Assembly: GCF_900156695.1 (NCBI RefSeq)
Contig: NZ_FTOM01000001.1
Coordinates: forward strand, 186,001 to 250,000
Source of the DNA: Phaeovulum vinaykumarii
GTDB lineage: Bacteria; Pseudomonadota; Alphaproteobacteria; Rhodobacterales; Rhodobacteraceae
DNA: 64,000 bases
Direction: 5' to 3'
Both the position numbers and the translations under genes were made by a program. The notes under the pieces were generated by a model. It did no database searches. It was not told the DNA's origin and saw only the letters and a program-made list of their open reading frames with translations. Every line of letters starts with the position of its first letter. Within the stretch, counting starts at the first letter, position 1. Of this stretch, positions 11,162-20,869 are shown piece by piece.

Positions 11162-12172
11162 ATGTCGCATGCCCTCTCCCCTCCCGCTTCCGCATCCCCT
11201 ACGCCGGTGCCGACGTGGCTTCTGGTGGGCGCGACGGGGCGGCTGGGGGGCATGGTCCGCACCGCCTGGGCCGACAGCCCGCCCCCCGCCCGGCTTCTGT
11301 GGCAGCGCCGCACGCGGCCATCCCCCCCGCCCTCGGATCCCCTGCCCTCCGATCCCCCGCCTTCCGATCCGCTGGCCGCCGATCCCGCCTGGCTCGACTG
11401 GTCCCCCCTGGGCGACATCGCCCCCCTTCTGGAACGGCTGGCGATCGAAGGTCCGGTGCGGGCCATGATCGTCCTGGCCGGCGCCGCCCCGCGCCCCGAG
11501 GCGCCGATGCCCGATCACACCGATCTGGCGCTGGCCTGCCTGGAAGCGGCACGTCGGGCCGGGATCGGACGGGTGCTGATCGCCTCCTCGGCGGCGGTCT
11601 ATGGCGCGCCCTCGCCGCCCGCGGGCTTTGCCGAAACCGCGCCGCTGACCCCCGTCAACGCCTATGGGGCGATGAAGGCGCGCATGGAAGAGGCCCTGCG
11701 CCAGGCCGCGCGCAGCCCCGGCGCCCCCGAGCTGTGCCTTCTGCGCATCGGCAATGTCGCGGGTGCCGATGCGCTGCTGGCGCCGCATCTGGCGGCCCTG
11801 CGCGCCGGGCGCGCGGCGCGGGCGGGGCTGGACATCTTTGCCGACGGGCGCGGGCCCTTGCGCTCCTACATCGGGCCGCGCACGCTGGCGCAGGTGCTGG
11901 CCGCGCTGGCCGCCGCGCCCGCCCCCCTGCCCGACGCGCTCAACATCGCCGCGCCGGCCCCGGTGCACATGGACGCGCTGGCCGCCGCCGCCGGGCTGGA
12001 GATCGCCCCCCGCCCGGCCCCGGCCACGGCGCAGGCGCGCATCACGCTGGACACCACCCGGCTGGAGCGGCTTTTTTCGCTTGCCCCAGCGGCATCGCTG
12101 CCGCAAAGCATGACGCGCGAACTCGGGATCATTCCAAGGTCCGCCCCGAGACCAGCGGCAAAGAGCACATGA
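11162..12172 (+). CDS. NAD-dependent epimerase/dehydratase family protein
   Basis: 336 residues, extended SDR fold. The nucleotide-binding motif is [10 protein letters not shown] at 21-30, SSAAVYGAP at about 142-150 supplies the catalytic Ser, and NAYGAMK supplies the Tyr168/Lys172 pair. It probably acts on a nucleotide-sugar. Residues ~54-75 are a short Pro/Ser/Asp-Pro repeat ([16 protein letters not shown]) inserted in the Rossmann domain, an oddity that could be a local DNA expansion. The stop overlaps the next ATG by ATGA, so it is translationally coupled to the sugar transferase and likely acts in the same surface-polysaccharide pathway. Confidence 0.85.
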   Translation: MSHALSPPASASPTPVPTWLLVGATGRLGGMVRTAWADSPPPARLLWQRRTRPSPPPSDPLPSDPPPSDPLAADPAWLDWSPLGDIAPLLERLAIEGPVRAMIVLAGAAPRPEAPMPDHTDLALACLEAARRAGIGRVLIASSAAVYGAPSPPAGFAETAPLTPVNAYGAMKARMEEALRQAARSPGAPELCLLRIGNVAGADALLAPHLAALRAGRAARAGLDIFADGRGPLRSYIGPRTLAQVLAALAAAPAPLPDALNIAAPAPVHMDALAAAAGLEIAPRPAPATAQARITLDTTRLERLFSLAPAASLPQSMTRELGIIPRSAPRPAAKST

Positions 12173-12774
12173 CCCCGACCAAACGCCTGTTCGACATCCT
12201 GGCCTCGTCCATCCTGATCGTGCTGCTGGCCCCCTTGGGGGCATGGATCGCCTGGCGGATCTGGCGCCGCGAGGGGGGGCCGATCTTCTATCTGTCCGAA
12301 CGGATGCAGACGCCGACGCGGGGTTTCCTGCTCTACAAGTTCCGCTCGATGACCCCGGACGACGCCGACAGCGGCGTCTCGGGCGGGGACAAGTCGCACC
12401 GCATCACCCCCACCGGCGCCTGGCTGCGGCGCACACGGCTGGACGAATTGCCCCAGCTGATCAACGTCTTGCGCGGCGATATCTCGATGGTGGGGCCGCG
12501 CCCGCCGCTGCGGATGTATGTCGAGCGCTTTCCCGAGGTCTATGCCGAGGTGCTGCGCTCGCGCCCCGGTCTGACGGGGCTCGCCTCGCTGCATTATCAC
12601 CGCCACGAGGCGCTTCTGGTCGGGCGGGCCCGTTCGGCCCCGGAAACCGACACGATCTATTGCCGCGCCTGCATTCCGCGCAAGGCCCGGCTGGACCTGA
12701 TCTACCAGAAACACGCCAATCTCTGCCTTGATCTGGTGATCTTGTTCCGCACCGTCGCGGTGGTGCTGCGCTGA
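12169..12774 (+). CDS. Sugar transferase (undecaprenyl-phosphate sugar-1-P transferase type)
   Basis: 201 residues of the bacterial sugar transferase family (WcaJ/PssY/PglC-like core), which puts a sugar-1-phosphate on undecaprenyl phosphate to start polysaccharide or glycan synthesis. It has one N-terminal membrane segment (about 9-28), then the catalytic region with [14 protein letters not shown] and [28 protein letters not shown], the strongest family signature. Short version without the multi-TM N-domain. It overlaps the epimerase by four bases. No other polysaccharide genes follow. Confidence 0.92.
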   Translation: MTPTKRLFDILASSILIVLLAPLGAWIAWRIWRREGGPIFYLSERMQTPTRGFLLYKFRSMTPDDADSGVSGGDKSHRITPTGAWLRRTRLDELPQLINVLRGDISMVGPRPPLRMYVERFPEVYAEVLRSRPGLTGLASLHYHRHEALLVGRARSAPETDTIYCRACIPRKARLDLIYQKHANLCLDLVILFRTVAVVLR

Positions 12775-12919
12775 TCCCCGCGCGCAGCACCGAACCGGCA
12801 CCTGATGGGCGCTTGACCGGCGCACGCCGCCGCGCAAGGCTGTCCTGGGGGCCGGAACCGGGCGGTGCCCGCTTTCCCTTTCACGACGTTCCGGGCGCAG
12901 CTTCGGAGGGCCAGAGGCG

Positions 12920-14257
12920 ATGGAGTTTCCCTTTCACGACATTTCCGCGGTCACGCACCGCGATCCCCTGCCCCAGGCGGCCGATGTCGTCGTGATCGGC
13001 GGCGGCGTCATCGGCGTCTGCACCGCGCTTTACCTGGCGCGCGCGGGCGAACGCGTCGTGCTGGTGGAAAAGGGCCGGATCGCAGCCGAGGAATCGGGGC
13101 GCAACTGGGGCTGGGTGCGCGCGCAGGGGCGCGATGCGGCCGAACTTCCGATCATGCTCGAAAGCCGCAGGCTCTGGGCCGATCTGGCCGCCGAGACCGG
13201 CAATGCCTTCGGGCTGACGCGGGCGGGCGTGCTCTATCCGGCGGGCTCCGACCGCGAGATGGCCGATTTCGCCCGCTGGACGGCACTGGCGCACACGCAT
13301 GAGATGGACACCACGCTGCTGGACCGCGCGGCGCTGGCGCGGCTGATGCCGCATCGCGCCGGCTGGATCGGGGGGATGTGGACGGCCTCGGACCTGCGCG
13401 CCGAGCCGTTCCTGGCGGTGCCCGCGCTGGCCAGGCTGGCGCGGGCGGCCGGGGTCACGATCCGCGAGCATTGCGCCGCGCGCGGCTTTTCGCGCAAGGC
13501 CGGCGCGCTTTCGGCCGTGGTGACCGAGGCGGGAACCATCAGCGCCACCCGCGCGGTTCTGGCCGGGGGCGCCTGGTCTTCGCTGCTTCTTCGCCGCGAG
13601 GGGATGTCGATCCCGCAGCTGTCGGTCATCGCCTCGGTCCTGCGCACGGCGCCGATGACGCCCCCCTTCCCCGGCGCCGCGGCCGATCATGATTTCGCGC
13701 TGCGCCCGCGCGCCGATGGCGGGCTGACGCTGGCGCCCGGTGGCTGGCACGAATTCCACCTGGGCCCGGACAGCTTTCGCCATCTGCGCGCCTATCTGCC
13801 GCAGCTGCGCGCCAACCTCTCGGGGACGCGGCTGCTGGGGCCGGCGCCGGCGGGCTATCCCGATGCCGTCTCGACCCCGCGGCGCTGGTCGCTTGACGGC
13901 GAAAGCCCGTTCGAGCGGATGCGCATCCTCAACCCGCGACCCGACCAGAACCGGCTGGGGCGGGTGCTGACCTCCTTTGCCCGCGCCTTCCCCGCGCTGG
14001 GCCGGCCGCAGGTGGCCGAGACCTGGGCGGGGATGATCGACGTCATGCCCGATGTGGTGCCGGTGGTCGACTACGCGCCGCTGCCGGGGCTGGTGGTCGC
14101 CACCGGGATGAGCGGGCACGGCTTTGGCATCGGCCCCGGCATGGGGCGTGTGGTGGCCGATCTGGTGCGCGGGCGCGCGCCCGGCCACGACCTCAGGCGT
14201 TTCCGCTGGGGGCGCTTCAGCGACGGCTCGAAGCTGGACCTGGGGCTGGCGCTCTGA
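12920..14257 (+). CDS. FAD-dependent oxidoreductase (DAO/DadA-like)
   Basis: 445 residues. The FAD-binding dinucleotide fold has VVVIGGGVIGVCTALYLARAG (Gly motif 27-32) followed by an acidic residue in LVEKG; SGRNWGWVRAQGRD follows at about 70. The C-terminal GMSGHGFGIGPGMGRVVADL is the usual second FAD contact of the DAO family. It probably oxidises an amino acid or other amine; the substrate cannot be read. It starts at MEFPFHDIS. A 15-base copy of its 5' coding sequence sits 53 bases upstream. The amidohydrolase gene follows 82 bases later on the same strand. Confidence 0.85.
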   Translation: MEFPFHDISAVTHRDPLPQAADVVVIGGGVIGVCTALYLARAGERVVLVEKGRIAAEESGRNWGWVRAQGRDAAELPIMLESRRLWADLAAETGNAFGLTRAGVLYPAGSDREMADFARWTALAHTHEMDTTLLDRAALARLMPHRAGWIGGMWTASDLRAEPFLAVPALARLARAAGVTIREHCAARGFSRKAGALSAVVTEAGTISATRAVLAGGAWSSLLLRREGMSIPQLSVIASVLRTAPMTPPFPGAAADHDFALRPRADGGLTLAPGGWHEFHLGPDSFRHLRAYLPQLRANLSGTRLLGPAPAGYPDAVSTPRRWSLDGESPFERMRILNPRPDQNRLGRVLTSFARAFPALGRPQVAETWAGMIDVMPDVVPVVDYAPLPGLVVATGMSGHGFGIGPGMGRVVADLVRGRAPGHDLRRFRWGRFSDGSKLDLGLAL

Positions 14258-14339
14258 TCCTTGCGCAATGGCGCGGTTTCGGGAAACCTGAACGCCCGCC
14301 CCAGCCTCCCCGGACCAGGCCGCGCCAAGGAGCCCCGAC

Positions 14340-15512
14340 ATGCCCATCCGCAACCGTTTCGCCGAGCTTGCCCCCGAGATCACCGCCTGGCGGCACGATT
14401 TCCACCGCCACCCCGAGCTGATGTATGAGCTGCCGCGCACCGCAGGACGCGTGGCCGAACTGCTGCGGGGTTTCGGCTGCGATGAAGTGGTCGAGGGGAT
14501 CGGGCGGTCGGGCGTCGTGGGCGTGATCCACGGGCGCAAGACCGCCTCGGGGCGCGTGATCGGGCTGCGCGCGGATATGGATGCGCTGCCCATCACCGAG
14601 GCGACCGGGGCGCCCCATGCCTCGGAAACGCCCGGAAGGATGCATGCCTGCGGCCATGACGGGCATACCGCGATGCTGCTGGGGGCGGCGAAATACCTGT
14701 GCGAGACGCGCCATTTCGACGGCACGGCGGTGGTGATCTTCCAGCCCGCCGAGGAGGGCGGCGGCGGCGGCCGGGCGATGTGTGCCGACGGGCTGATGAC
14801 GCGGTTCGGCATCGACGAGGTCTATGGGCTGCACAACATGCCCGGCATTCCGGTGGGCCATTTCGGCATTCGGGAAGGCGCGATGATGGCGGCGGCGGAT
14901 CAGTTCGACATCACCCTGACCGGCAAGGGCGGGCATGCCGCCAAGCCGCACGAGGCCATCGACACCACGCTGGTGGCCGCCCAGATCGTGGTCGCGCTGC
15001 AATCCATCGCCGCGCGCAATGTCGATCCGCTGAAGCAGGTGGTGGTTTCGGTCTGCACTTTCCGCACCGAGACCGAGGCCCATAACGTCATCCCCCAGAC
15101 CGTGCTTCTGCGCGGGACGGTGCGCACGATGGACCGCAAGGTGCAGGATTTCGTCGAGGCGCGCGTGATCGCCCTGGTCGAGGGGCTGGCGGCCAGTTTC
15201 GGCGCCCATGCCCGGATCGAGTATTGCCGCGGCTATCCGGTGACGATGAACGCTCCCGAAGGCACGGCCCATGCGGTCGCGGTGGCGCGCGAGGTGGCGG
15301 GCGAGAGCGCGGTCGACACCGACACCGCGCCGCTGATGGGGGCCGAGGATTTCAGCTACATGCTGAACGAACGCCCCGGCGCCTATATCTTCCTGGGCAA
15401 TGGCGACACGGCGATGATCCATCACCCGGCCTATGATTTCAACGATGCCGCCATTCCCTATGGCGCCAGCTGGCTGGCCGGCATGGTCGAGGCGCGCTTG
15501 CCACCCGCCTGA
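14340..15512 (+). CDS. M20 family amidohydrolase (hippurate hydrolase-like)
   Basis: 390 residues. A zinc metallopeptidase-fold enzyme that hydrolyses N-acyl amino acids. The metal motifs are DFHRHPEL (about 20-27), RADMDALP (78-85), MHACGHDGH (101-109) and QPAEEGGGGGR near 138, with the late GAEDFSYM motif near 339. The dimerisation domain lies between. Full length. It follows the FAD oxidoreductase and could act on the same amino-acid-derived compounds, which is inference from proximity only. Confidence 0.92.
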   Translation: MPIRNRFAELAPEITAWRHDFHRHPELMYELPRTAGRVAELLRGFGCDEVVEGIGRSGVVGVIHGRKTASGRVIGLRADMDALPITEATGAPHASETPGRMHACGHDGHTAMLLGAAKYLCETRHFDGTAVVIFQPAEEGGGGGRAMCADGLMTRFGIDEVYGLHNMPGIPVGHFGIREGAMMAAADQFDITLTGKGGHAAKPHEAIDTTLVAAQIVVALQSIAARNVDPLKQVVVSVCTFRTETEAHNVIPQTVLLRGTVRTMDRKVQDFVEARVIALVEGLAASFGAHARIEYCRGYPVTMNAPEGTAHAVAVAREVAGESAVDTDTAPLMGAEDFSYMLNERPGAYIFLGNGDTAMIHHPAYDFNDAAIPYGASWLAGMVEARLPPA

Positions 15513-15542
15513 CAGCCGCGGCTGCGACCGGGACGGGGGGCT

Positions 15543-15604
15543 CGCCTTGAGCGCCCCATCGAGGGGCGCGCAAGGCGCCTTCCGTGGCCCCCTCGATGGG
15601 GGCC
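15543..15604. terminator. Double hairpin between amidohydrolase and purN
   Basis: The first hairpin (15543-15577) has a long GC stem closing on the loop ATCGA (GCGCCCC-ATCGA-GGGGCGC, extended outward by CGCCTTG/CAAGGCG). The second (15586-15604) is GGCCCCC-TCGAT-GGGGGCC. There is no U-tract, so termination is inferred from position between convergent genes. It belongs to the ATCGA-loop hairpin family seen again near 33268. Confidence 0.55.
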
Positions 15605-15649
15605 TCGGAAGGAGCCCCGCTCGACGGGCTGGACCGGCAGCAGCCGCCT

Positions 15650-16237
15650 TCAGAGGAAGATCGGCGCGCGCGCGCCCTCGGCAAAGCGCCGCAGCACCGC
15701 CGGATAGAGCACATGCTCGCGCGCCAGAACCCGCGCGGCCAGCGCCTCGGGCGTGTCGCCCGGCAGGATCGGCACCCGCGCCTGGCCCAGAAGCGGGCCC
15801 GCATCCAGTTCGGCCGTCACCTCATGCACGGTGCAGCCGGCCTCGGCGTCGCCCGCCTCGATCGCGCGGGCATGGGTGTGCAGCCCCGGATAGCGCGGCA
15901 GGAGCGAGGGGTGGATGTTCAGCATCCGCCCCTCGAAGCGGCTCACGAACCCAGGCGTCAGCACCCGCATGAACCCCGCCAGGCACAGGATATCGGGTTC
16001 AGCCTCGAGGATCGGCTTCAGAAGCTCGGCCTCGAAGGCCGCGCGATCGCGCCCGAAGACCCGGTGATCGACCGCGGCCACCGGCACGCCCAGATCCGCC
16101 GCCCGAAAGAGCCCCGCCGCACCGGGATCGTTCGAGGCCACCAGCACCGGCCGTGCCGGGTGATCGCCGGTCATGCTCTCGACCAGGCGGATCATGTTCG
16201 ACCCCCCCCCCGAGATCAGGATGGCGACGCGTTTCAC
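15650..16237 (-). CDS. purN: Phosphoribosylglycinamide formyltransferase
   Basis: 195 residues. Transfers a formyl group from 10-formyl-THF to GAR in purine synthesis. GGGSNM lies at 10-15 and the catalytic set is Asn107 and His109 (in [10 protein letters not shown]) plus Asp145 (in ELDAGP), matching the E. coli enzyme one residue offset. The start codon is GTG at 16237, overlapping the purM TGA stop (GTGA), so it is translationally coupled to purM, the previous enzyme but one in the pathway. Confidence 0.96.
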   Translation of the reverse strand: MKRVAILISGGGSNMIRLVESMTGDHPARPVLVASNDPGAAGLFRAADLGVPVAAVDHRVFGRDRAAFEAELLKPILEAEPDILCLAGFMRVLTPGFVSRFEGRMLNIHPSLLPRYPGLHTHARAIEAGDAEAGCTVHEVTAELDAGPLLGQARVPILPGDTPEALAARVLAREHVLYPAVLRRFAEGARAPIFL

Positions 16238-17280
16238 GAAAGCACGCCCGAATAGCGCACGCCCTGCCCCGCCACTACCTGACCCAGGCGCGCCACGCGC
16301 TCGCCCATCTCGGTCAGAAGCGCCGCGGCCGCCTCGGCATCCTCGGGCGCGACCACCAGGATCATGCCGATCCCGGCGTTGAAGGTCTTGAGCAGTTCGG
16401 CCTGATCGAGCCCGCCCTCGGCCGCCAGCCAGCCAAAGACCGGCGGCAGCGCCCAGGCGCCCAGATCGACCTCGGCGCCCAGACCCTCGGGCAGGACGCG
16501 CGGCAGGTTCTCGGTGATCCCACCGCCGGTGATATGGGCCGCGCCATGCAGCCCGCCACGGCGCATCACCTCAAGCACCGGGCGCACATAGAGCCGCGTC
16601 GGCGCCAGCAGCGCGTCGCCCAGAAGGCCGTCGCCGAAGGGCGCGGGATCGTCCCAGGACAGGCCCGTGCGCTCAACGATGCGGCGCACCAGCGAATAGC
16701 CGTTCGAATGCACCCCGTCCGAGGCCAGCCCCAGCAGCACGTCGCCCGCGGCCACATTGGCCGGAAGATCCGCGCCGCGCTCCATCGCGCCCACGGCAAA
16801 GCCCGCCAGGTCGAAATCGCCGCCGTGATACATGCCCGGCATCTCGGCCGTCTCGCCGCCCACCAGCGCCGCCCCCGAGGCCGCGCAGCCCTGCGCGATC
16901 CCCTCGACAATGCGCGCGGCCTGTTCGACCTCAAGCTTGCCGGTGGCGAAATAATCCAGGAAGAACAGCGGCTCGGCGCCCTGGCAGACCAGATCGTTGA
17001 CGCACATCGCCACCAGGTCGATGCCGATCGTATCCACCCGCCCGGTGTCGATGGCGATGCGCAGCTTGGTGCCCACGCCATCGGTGGCCGCAACCAGGAT
17101 CGGGTCGGCATAACCCGCCGCCTTGAGGTCGAACAGAGCGCCAAAGCCCCCCAGCCCCGCCATCGTGCCCGGCCGCGCCGTCGCTTTCGCCGCGGGCTTG
17201 ATCCGCTCGACCAGCGCATTGCCCGCGTCGATGTCGACGCCCGCTTGCGAATAGGTCAGGCCGGGTTTGCGCTCGCTCAT
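16234..17280 (-). CDS. purM: Phosphoribosylformylglycinamidine cyclo-ligase (AIR synthetase)
   Basis: 348 residues. ATP-dependent ring closure giving AIR in purine synthesis. Family motifs include [14 protein letters not shown] at the N-terminus, [15 protein letters not shown] near 63, [19 protein letters not shown] near 93, [12 protein letters not shown] near 143 and [12 protein letters not shown]. The start at 17280 has GAGGAGA upstream; the longer open frame to 17403 lacks family similarity. It is first in a purM-purN operon. Confidence 0.97.
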   Translation of the reverse strand: MSERKPGLTYSQAGVDIDAGNALVERIKPAAKATARPGTMAGLGGFGALFDLKAAGYADPILVAATDGVGTKLRIAIDTGRVDTIGIDLVAMCVNDLVCQGAEPLFFLDYFATGKLEVEQAARIVEGIAQGCAASGAALVGGETAEMPGMYHGGDFDLAGFAVGAMERGADLPANVAAGDVLLGLASDGVHSNGYSLVRRIVERTGLSWDDPAPFGDGLLGDALLAPTRLYVRPVLEVMRRGGLHGAAHITGGGITENLPRVLPEGLGAEVDLGAWALPPVFGWLAAEGGLDQAELLKTFNAGIGMILVVAPEDAEAAAALLTEMGERVARLGQVVAGQGVRYSGVLS

Positions 17281-17452
17281 GGCTGTCTCCTCGGGGTGTG
17301 CGGCAGGGGGTGTGGCGGGGCGGGATTCGTCGCGCGAAGCCCTAGCGCAAAGGCGTCGGCTTGAAAAGCGCCGAGGGGGCCGCGACAGCGCCCACGCTTG
17401 CATGGGGCGCGGGCGGGCGGCAGTCTGGCCTTCGGATCGGTGCGGGGGCAGG

Positions 17453-17860
17453 ATGTCCGGTTGGTGGGATTGGATTGCGCAATTTGGCCGCGATCATGGC
17501 GGCGCGATCACCGTCCTGGGGCTGGCGGTCGCCGTCCTCGCGATGCTTTTCGCCGGTCTTGCCCTGCGCCCCCGGCGCGGCCTGAGCGAGGCCGAGCGTC
17601 TGTGTGACCACCGCGACTGGCCCGCCCGTCTGGCCGCCCTGAGCCCCAACCGGGCCGATGTCTGGTTCGCCGGCATCGCCCGCGCCCGAGGCTTCGCCGA
17701 CCGGGTTTACGGCGAAAAGCTGATCTCATGGCGGGCCTTCGACCGCGCACTTCTGTTCGCCTTCCTCTACCCGATTACGGCGCTATTGCTGGGCTGGGGG
17801 CTGTTCGACGCCGGGCGTCTGGATGGATCCGAATTTCTACCCGAGGGTCTGGCTTGGTGA
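17453..17860 (+). CDS. Unknown membrane protein, probably truncated at its C-terminus
   Basis: 135 residues, not recognised. The start at 17453 follows GGGGGCAGG. One transmembrane segment lies at about 19-38 ([18 protein letters not shown]). A soluble region with [15 protein letters not shown] follows, then a second hydrophobic segment near 99-117 ([19 protein letters not shown]). The frame stops abruptly at GLAW; immediately afterwards base composition changes and an IS256-type element begins ~120 bases on. I read it as the 5' part of a core gene cut by the accessory region. It is divergent from purM. Confidence 0.55.
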   Translation: MSGWWDWIAQFGRDHGGAITVLGLAVAVLAMLFAGLALRPRRGLSEAERLCDHRDWPARLAALSPNRADVWFAGIARARGFADRVYGEKLISWRAFDRALLFAFLYPITALLLGWGLFDAGRLDGSEFLPEGLAW

Positions 17861-17940
17861 CAAAGGTGGCTGGGGGTTGGGGCAATTGTCTTCAGTTTCG
17901 TTGCGCATCGAATGTCGGTGAAATGGGAGGAACGCCAAGT

Positions 17941-17962
17941 GCCTGCAAAGAGTTTTGCAGGC
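17941..17962. repeat. Perfect 9-bp palindrome
   Basis: GCCTGCAAA, GAGT, TTTGCAGGC: a small perfect hairpin just outside the left end of the IS256-type element. Function unknown; it could be a terminator or an old target-site feature. Confidence 0.45.
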
Positions 17963-17978
17963 AGACTGCGCTTTATCG

Positions 17979-19367
17979 GATGCTGTCCCTGGGCGTGGTG
18001 CAGGTTGTGGCTGAGGTGGTCACCGGCGATGTTCCGGTAGGGTCTGGTTGCTGACACCAACCTGGACCGGAGATTCCACCGACATGATGAACCTGCGCGA
18101 CCTCGTGGAGAAGCCCCCTGATGCGGACCTTCTGCGCGAGATGATTGGCTTTGCCGCCGAACGCTTGATGGAGCTGGAGGTCGGCGCCGTGACGGGCGCT
18201 GCTTATGGCGAGAAGGACCCAGCACGGCTCGCACAACGCAACGGTTATCGCGACCGGGACTGGGAGACGCGGGCCGGGACGGTTGAGCCGCGCATCCCAA
18301 GCTGCGGAAAGGCAGCTATTTCCCGGGCTTCCTTGAGCCTCGCCGGATGGCTGGGAAGGCGCTGACCGCGGTGATCCAGGAAGCCTATGTTCAAGGCATC
18401 TCGACGCGATCCGTCGACGACCTGGTGAAGGCCATGGGCATGACGGGGATCAGCAAGAGCCAGGTTTCGCGCCTGTGCGAGGAGATCGACGGCAAGGTGA
18501 AGGCCTTTGTGAACCGCCCGATCGACGGGGATTGGCTCTATCTCTGGATCGACGCCACCTACCTCAAGGTCCGGCGTGGCGGGCGGATCGTTTCCGTCGC
18601 CGTCATCATCGCCATCGGGGTGAACAGCCTGCCATCGAGGCGCCATCGGTCCGAGCCCGATGGCAGGCGGCCGTCGTGAGGTTCTGGTTTTGGAAACAGG
18701 CACTTCCGAGGCCGAGCCGATCTGGACCGAGTTTCTTCGCAAGCTCACGCGGCGCGGCCTGCGGGGGGGGGTGAAGCTGGTGATCTCGGACGCGCACGAG
18801 GGAAACAAGGCCGCCGTCTCCAAGGTTTTGACTGCGACCTGGCAGCGCTGCCGCGTCCACTTCCAGCGTAACGCCCTCGCCCATGCCGGCAAGAGCGGAC
18901 GCAGGGCCGTCTCGGCCTTCATCGCCACCGCCTTCGCCCAAGGACACCGCCGAGGCCGCGAGCCCCCAGTGGCGCGCCGTCGCTGACCAGATCCGGCCCA
19001 AGGTGCCGAAGCTCGCCACGCTGATGGATGAGGCCGAGCATGACGTTCTGGCCTACATGTCCTTCCCGAAGGAACATCGGGCCAAGCTGCATTCCACAAC
19101 CCCCTTCGAACGGCTGAACGGCGAGATCAAGCGCCGGACCAACGTCCAAACGACGACGCCATCGTCCGGCTCGTCGGCGCGCTGCTCCTCGAACAGAACG
19201 ATGAATGGGCCGTCCAGCGCGCTCGCGACATGACGCTGGAAACCATCGCGCCGATGGGAGAAGATGCCGTCATCAGTTTGCCCGCCGCGGCATCCTGATC
19301 AAGCAGGCCCGCGCCGAACATCACGGTGACGATCAGTGCCAGCTACACCACTCCATGGGGCAGCATC
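17979..19367 (+). mobile_element. IS256-family insertion sequence, degraded
   Basis: The ends are imperfect inverted repeats of about 26 bases. The left end begins GATGCTGTCCCTGGGCGTGG (17979). The right end, read on the minus strand from 19367, begins GATGCTGCCCCATGGAGTGG, and both continue TG-C/T-AG. The transposase pseudogene (18084-19298) lies between. No matching target duplication is visible in the flanks, so one end may have been rearranged. Right-end coordinate is set by the inverted repeat. Confidence 0.8.
18084..19298 (+). pseudogene. IS256-family transposase, broken by several lesions
   Basis: Read across frames it gives a near-complete mutator-type transposase: [61 protein letters not shown] (first catalytic Asp), LVISDAHEGNKAAV (second Asp) and TPFERLNGEIKRRT (Glu). 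Lesions seen are a one-base loss near 18295; an inserted quasi-palindromic segment at 18627-18668; a frameshift near 18945; and a short deletion near 19145. The last frame continues to a normal end (SLPAAAS) at 19298. Inactive. Confidence 0.9.
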
Positions 19368-19390
19368 GGTCATGTGATCCTCCGCAAATG

Positions 19391-19416
19391 CAAAAGCCCC
19401 GCACGGGCGGGGCTCG
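19391..19416 (-). terminator. Orphan minus-strand terminator-like hairpin
   Basis: AGCCCCGC/GCGGGGCT stem with an ACGG loop (19395-19414); read on the minus strand it is followed by TTTTGCATTT. No intact minus-strand gene ends here, so it probably served a gene lost from this region. Confidence 0.5.
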
Positions 19417-19526
19417 GGTAGGGTAAGGGTGGGGCGCTGCGCCCGGCCGGTTTGACCCGTGCGGGCGCAGCGGCTAGGCCTGAGGCGGTCCCGAGGGCGC
19501 GGGGCCGCAGCGGAAGGGACCGACCG

Positions 19527-19934
19527 ATGGACAATCTGGCGCAAGGCGGCTGCCTTTGCGGGGCGGTGCGCTTCCGCATCTCGGGTCGGTTCGAGGGCTT
19601 CTTCCTGTGCCATTGTTCGCGCTGCCGAAAGGACAGCGGCTCGGCGCATTCGGCCAATCTCTTTGCCTCGGGCGCGCAGATCCTCTGGCTGTCGGGCCAG
19701 GACCGGGTGAAGACCTTCCGCCTTCCCGGCACCCGTCATGTGAAGTGCTTCTGCACCGAATGCGGCTCGGCGCTGCCCTTCGCGCAGGCCGAGGACGGGT
19801 TGGTCGTGGTGCCGGCGGGCGCGCTCGAGGGGGCGCTCGGCTTCCGCCCGAGCGCCCATATCTGCCACGCCAGCCGCGCCGATTGGGACGAGGATCTCGG
19901 GGCGCTCGAGCAGATCGCCGGGCTGCCCGGCTGA
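19527..19934 (+). CDS. GFA family zinc-binding protein
   Basis: 135 residues of the glutathione-dependent formaldehyde-activating enzyme (GFA/CENP-V) family. The cysteines that bind zinc are all visible: GGCLCGAVRF (about 8-17), CHCSRCRKDSGSA (about 31-43) and KCFCTECGSALPF near 71-83. The fold holds structural and catalytic zinc; most family members have unknown substrates. The start at 19527 follows GGAAGGGA. It looks intact, although it sits between a dead insertion sequence and prophage-type remnants. Confidence 0.88.
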   Translation: MDNLAQGGCLCGAVRFRISGRFEGFFLCHCSRCRKDSGSAHSANLFASGAQILWLSGQDRVKTFRLPGTRHVKCFCTECGSALPFAQAEDGLVVVPAGALEGALGFRPSAHICHASRADWDEDLGALEQIAGLPG

Positions 19935-19944
19935 CGCGCGGGGA

Positions 19945-20161
19945 TCAGCGCCCGGAAAGGGCGCGGATCAGGCGGTCGAGGAGGGCCTCGGCCCGCGATC
20001 ACGCCGTTGGTGGTGCCCCGGTCGAGGGCCAGCCCGGCGCCCACGCCCTCGCCGATGATGGCCATGCCGACGGCGATGGGGATCTCCCACCAGAGTTCGC
20101 GGCCAAAGAACGGGCGCCGGCCGCTGCGGACCTCGACCAGCCCCTTTGCGTTGTCGGGCAT
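19945..20161 (-). pseudogene. Small phage holin-like membrane protein, frameshifted
   Basis: Starts at 20161 behind a strong AAGGAGGG site with MPDNAKGLVEVRSGR, then FFGRELWWEIPIAVGMAIIG and a short hydrophobic stretch. The frame breaks near 20000; in the next frame the protein continues (AEALLDRLIRALSGR) to a stop at 19945. Total would be about 72 residues, with one or two membrane segments. Similar small membrane proteins occur in Rhodobacterales prophages and gene-transfer-agent-like clusters; that identity is from memory of pattern, not a search. Confidence 0.45.
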
Positions 20162-20179
20162 GCGCCCTCCTTTCCGGGC

Positions 20180-20407
20180 TCAGAGCCCCCAGCCAGCCGA
20201 CGCTGGGCGTCTGCGGGAAGATGCGCCAGGGGGCGAGCGGGCCGAGATCGGCCCCCCGTCCCAGAGCGCGTTGACGTGAAGGCCGGGGGGCGGCAGCGCG
20301 ACCTCGACCCATTGCAGCGCGGCGACAGGCCAGCGCGGCGCCTCGCCGTCGTTCAGCGCGGCCAGCATCGTGGCGCGGGCGGGAAAGCACAGATGGACGG
20401 GCGTCAT
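20180..20407 (-). pseudogene. Small prophage-type gene, frameshifted in a G-tract
   Basis: Begins MTPVHLCFPARATMLAALN at 20407 and continues ALQWVEVALPPPGLHVNALW. A run of six G near 20255 breaks the frame. The next frame gives GADLGPLAPWRIFPQTPSVG and a stop at 20180, 18 bases before the holin-like start. The pair and its spacing look like the small-gene end of a prophage module. Function unknown. Confidence 0.4.
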
Positions 20408-20424
20408 GCGGTCTTGGGCTTCTG

Positions 20425-20869
20425 CGCCCCTTGGCGGTGGCGACCGTGCGCGCGCTGCGGTCAAGGCATATCGAGGCCGACCTCGACAAGCTGCCCCCGG
20501 TGGCCGCCAACAAGCGCCTCAAGGCGTGGCGTCGCGTGCTCGGAGGCGCCAAGCGGCGCGGCGAGATCGAGACCGCCCCCTCGCGAGAGGTGAAGCGGGT
20601 GGTGATCCGGACCCAGGGCTTCCAGCCCTGGTCGGCCGACGAAATCGCATCTGACCGCCATCGCCGTGGCCGGTGGATCAGCGCATGCGATCATGGCGTG
20701 GGGCGGTCACCAGACGCTGGCCGAGGGCGAACGTTACACCCGCGCGGCGGATCGAAAGCGGCTGGTCATGGGGGGTGGAACAGGTCGGGAACGTTGCGTC
20801 ACCCCCTGCCGGGGATACAGAAACGACAAAAAACTGAGTGTGTTCAGGGCGAATTTGGGGATGTGGTAG
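20425..20869 (+). pseudogene. Tyrosine recombinase (integrase) remnant
   Basis: Two separated pieces of a phage-type integrase. The 5' piece (20431-20650) has LPPVAANKRLKAWRRVLGGA and a linker typical of the core-binding/catalytic junction. After a frame change near 20646 the C-terminal piece reads AHAIMAWGGHQTLAEGERYT with the catalytic Tyr and RAADRKRL. Most of the catalytic domain (Arg/His boxes) is missing, so it is a dead gene with an internal deletion. It ends immediately beside the 3' end of tRNA-Ile, the classic integration position. Confidence 0.8.

Noticed and set aside
10814..12244. Long N-terminal extension of pcm through the repeat array
   Set aside because: Created by 24-bp repeats that preserve frame; Pcm homology begins at MQDFAARR.
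17941..17962. Left inverted repeat of the IS256 element
   Set aside because: This palindrome has no partner at the right end; the matching terminal repeat begins at 17979.
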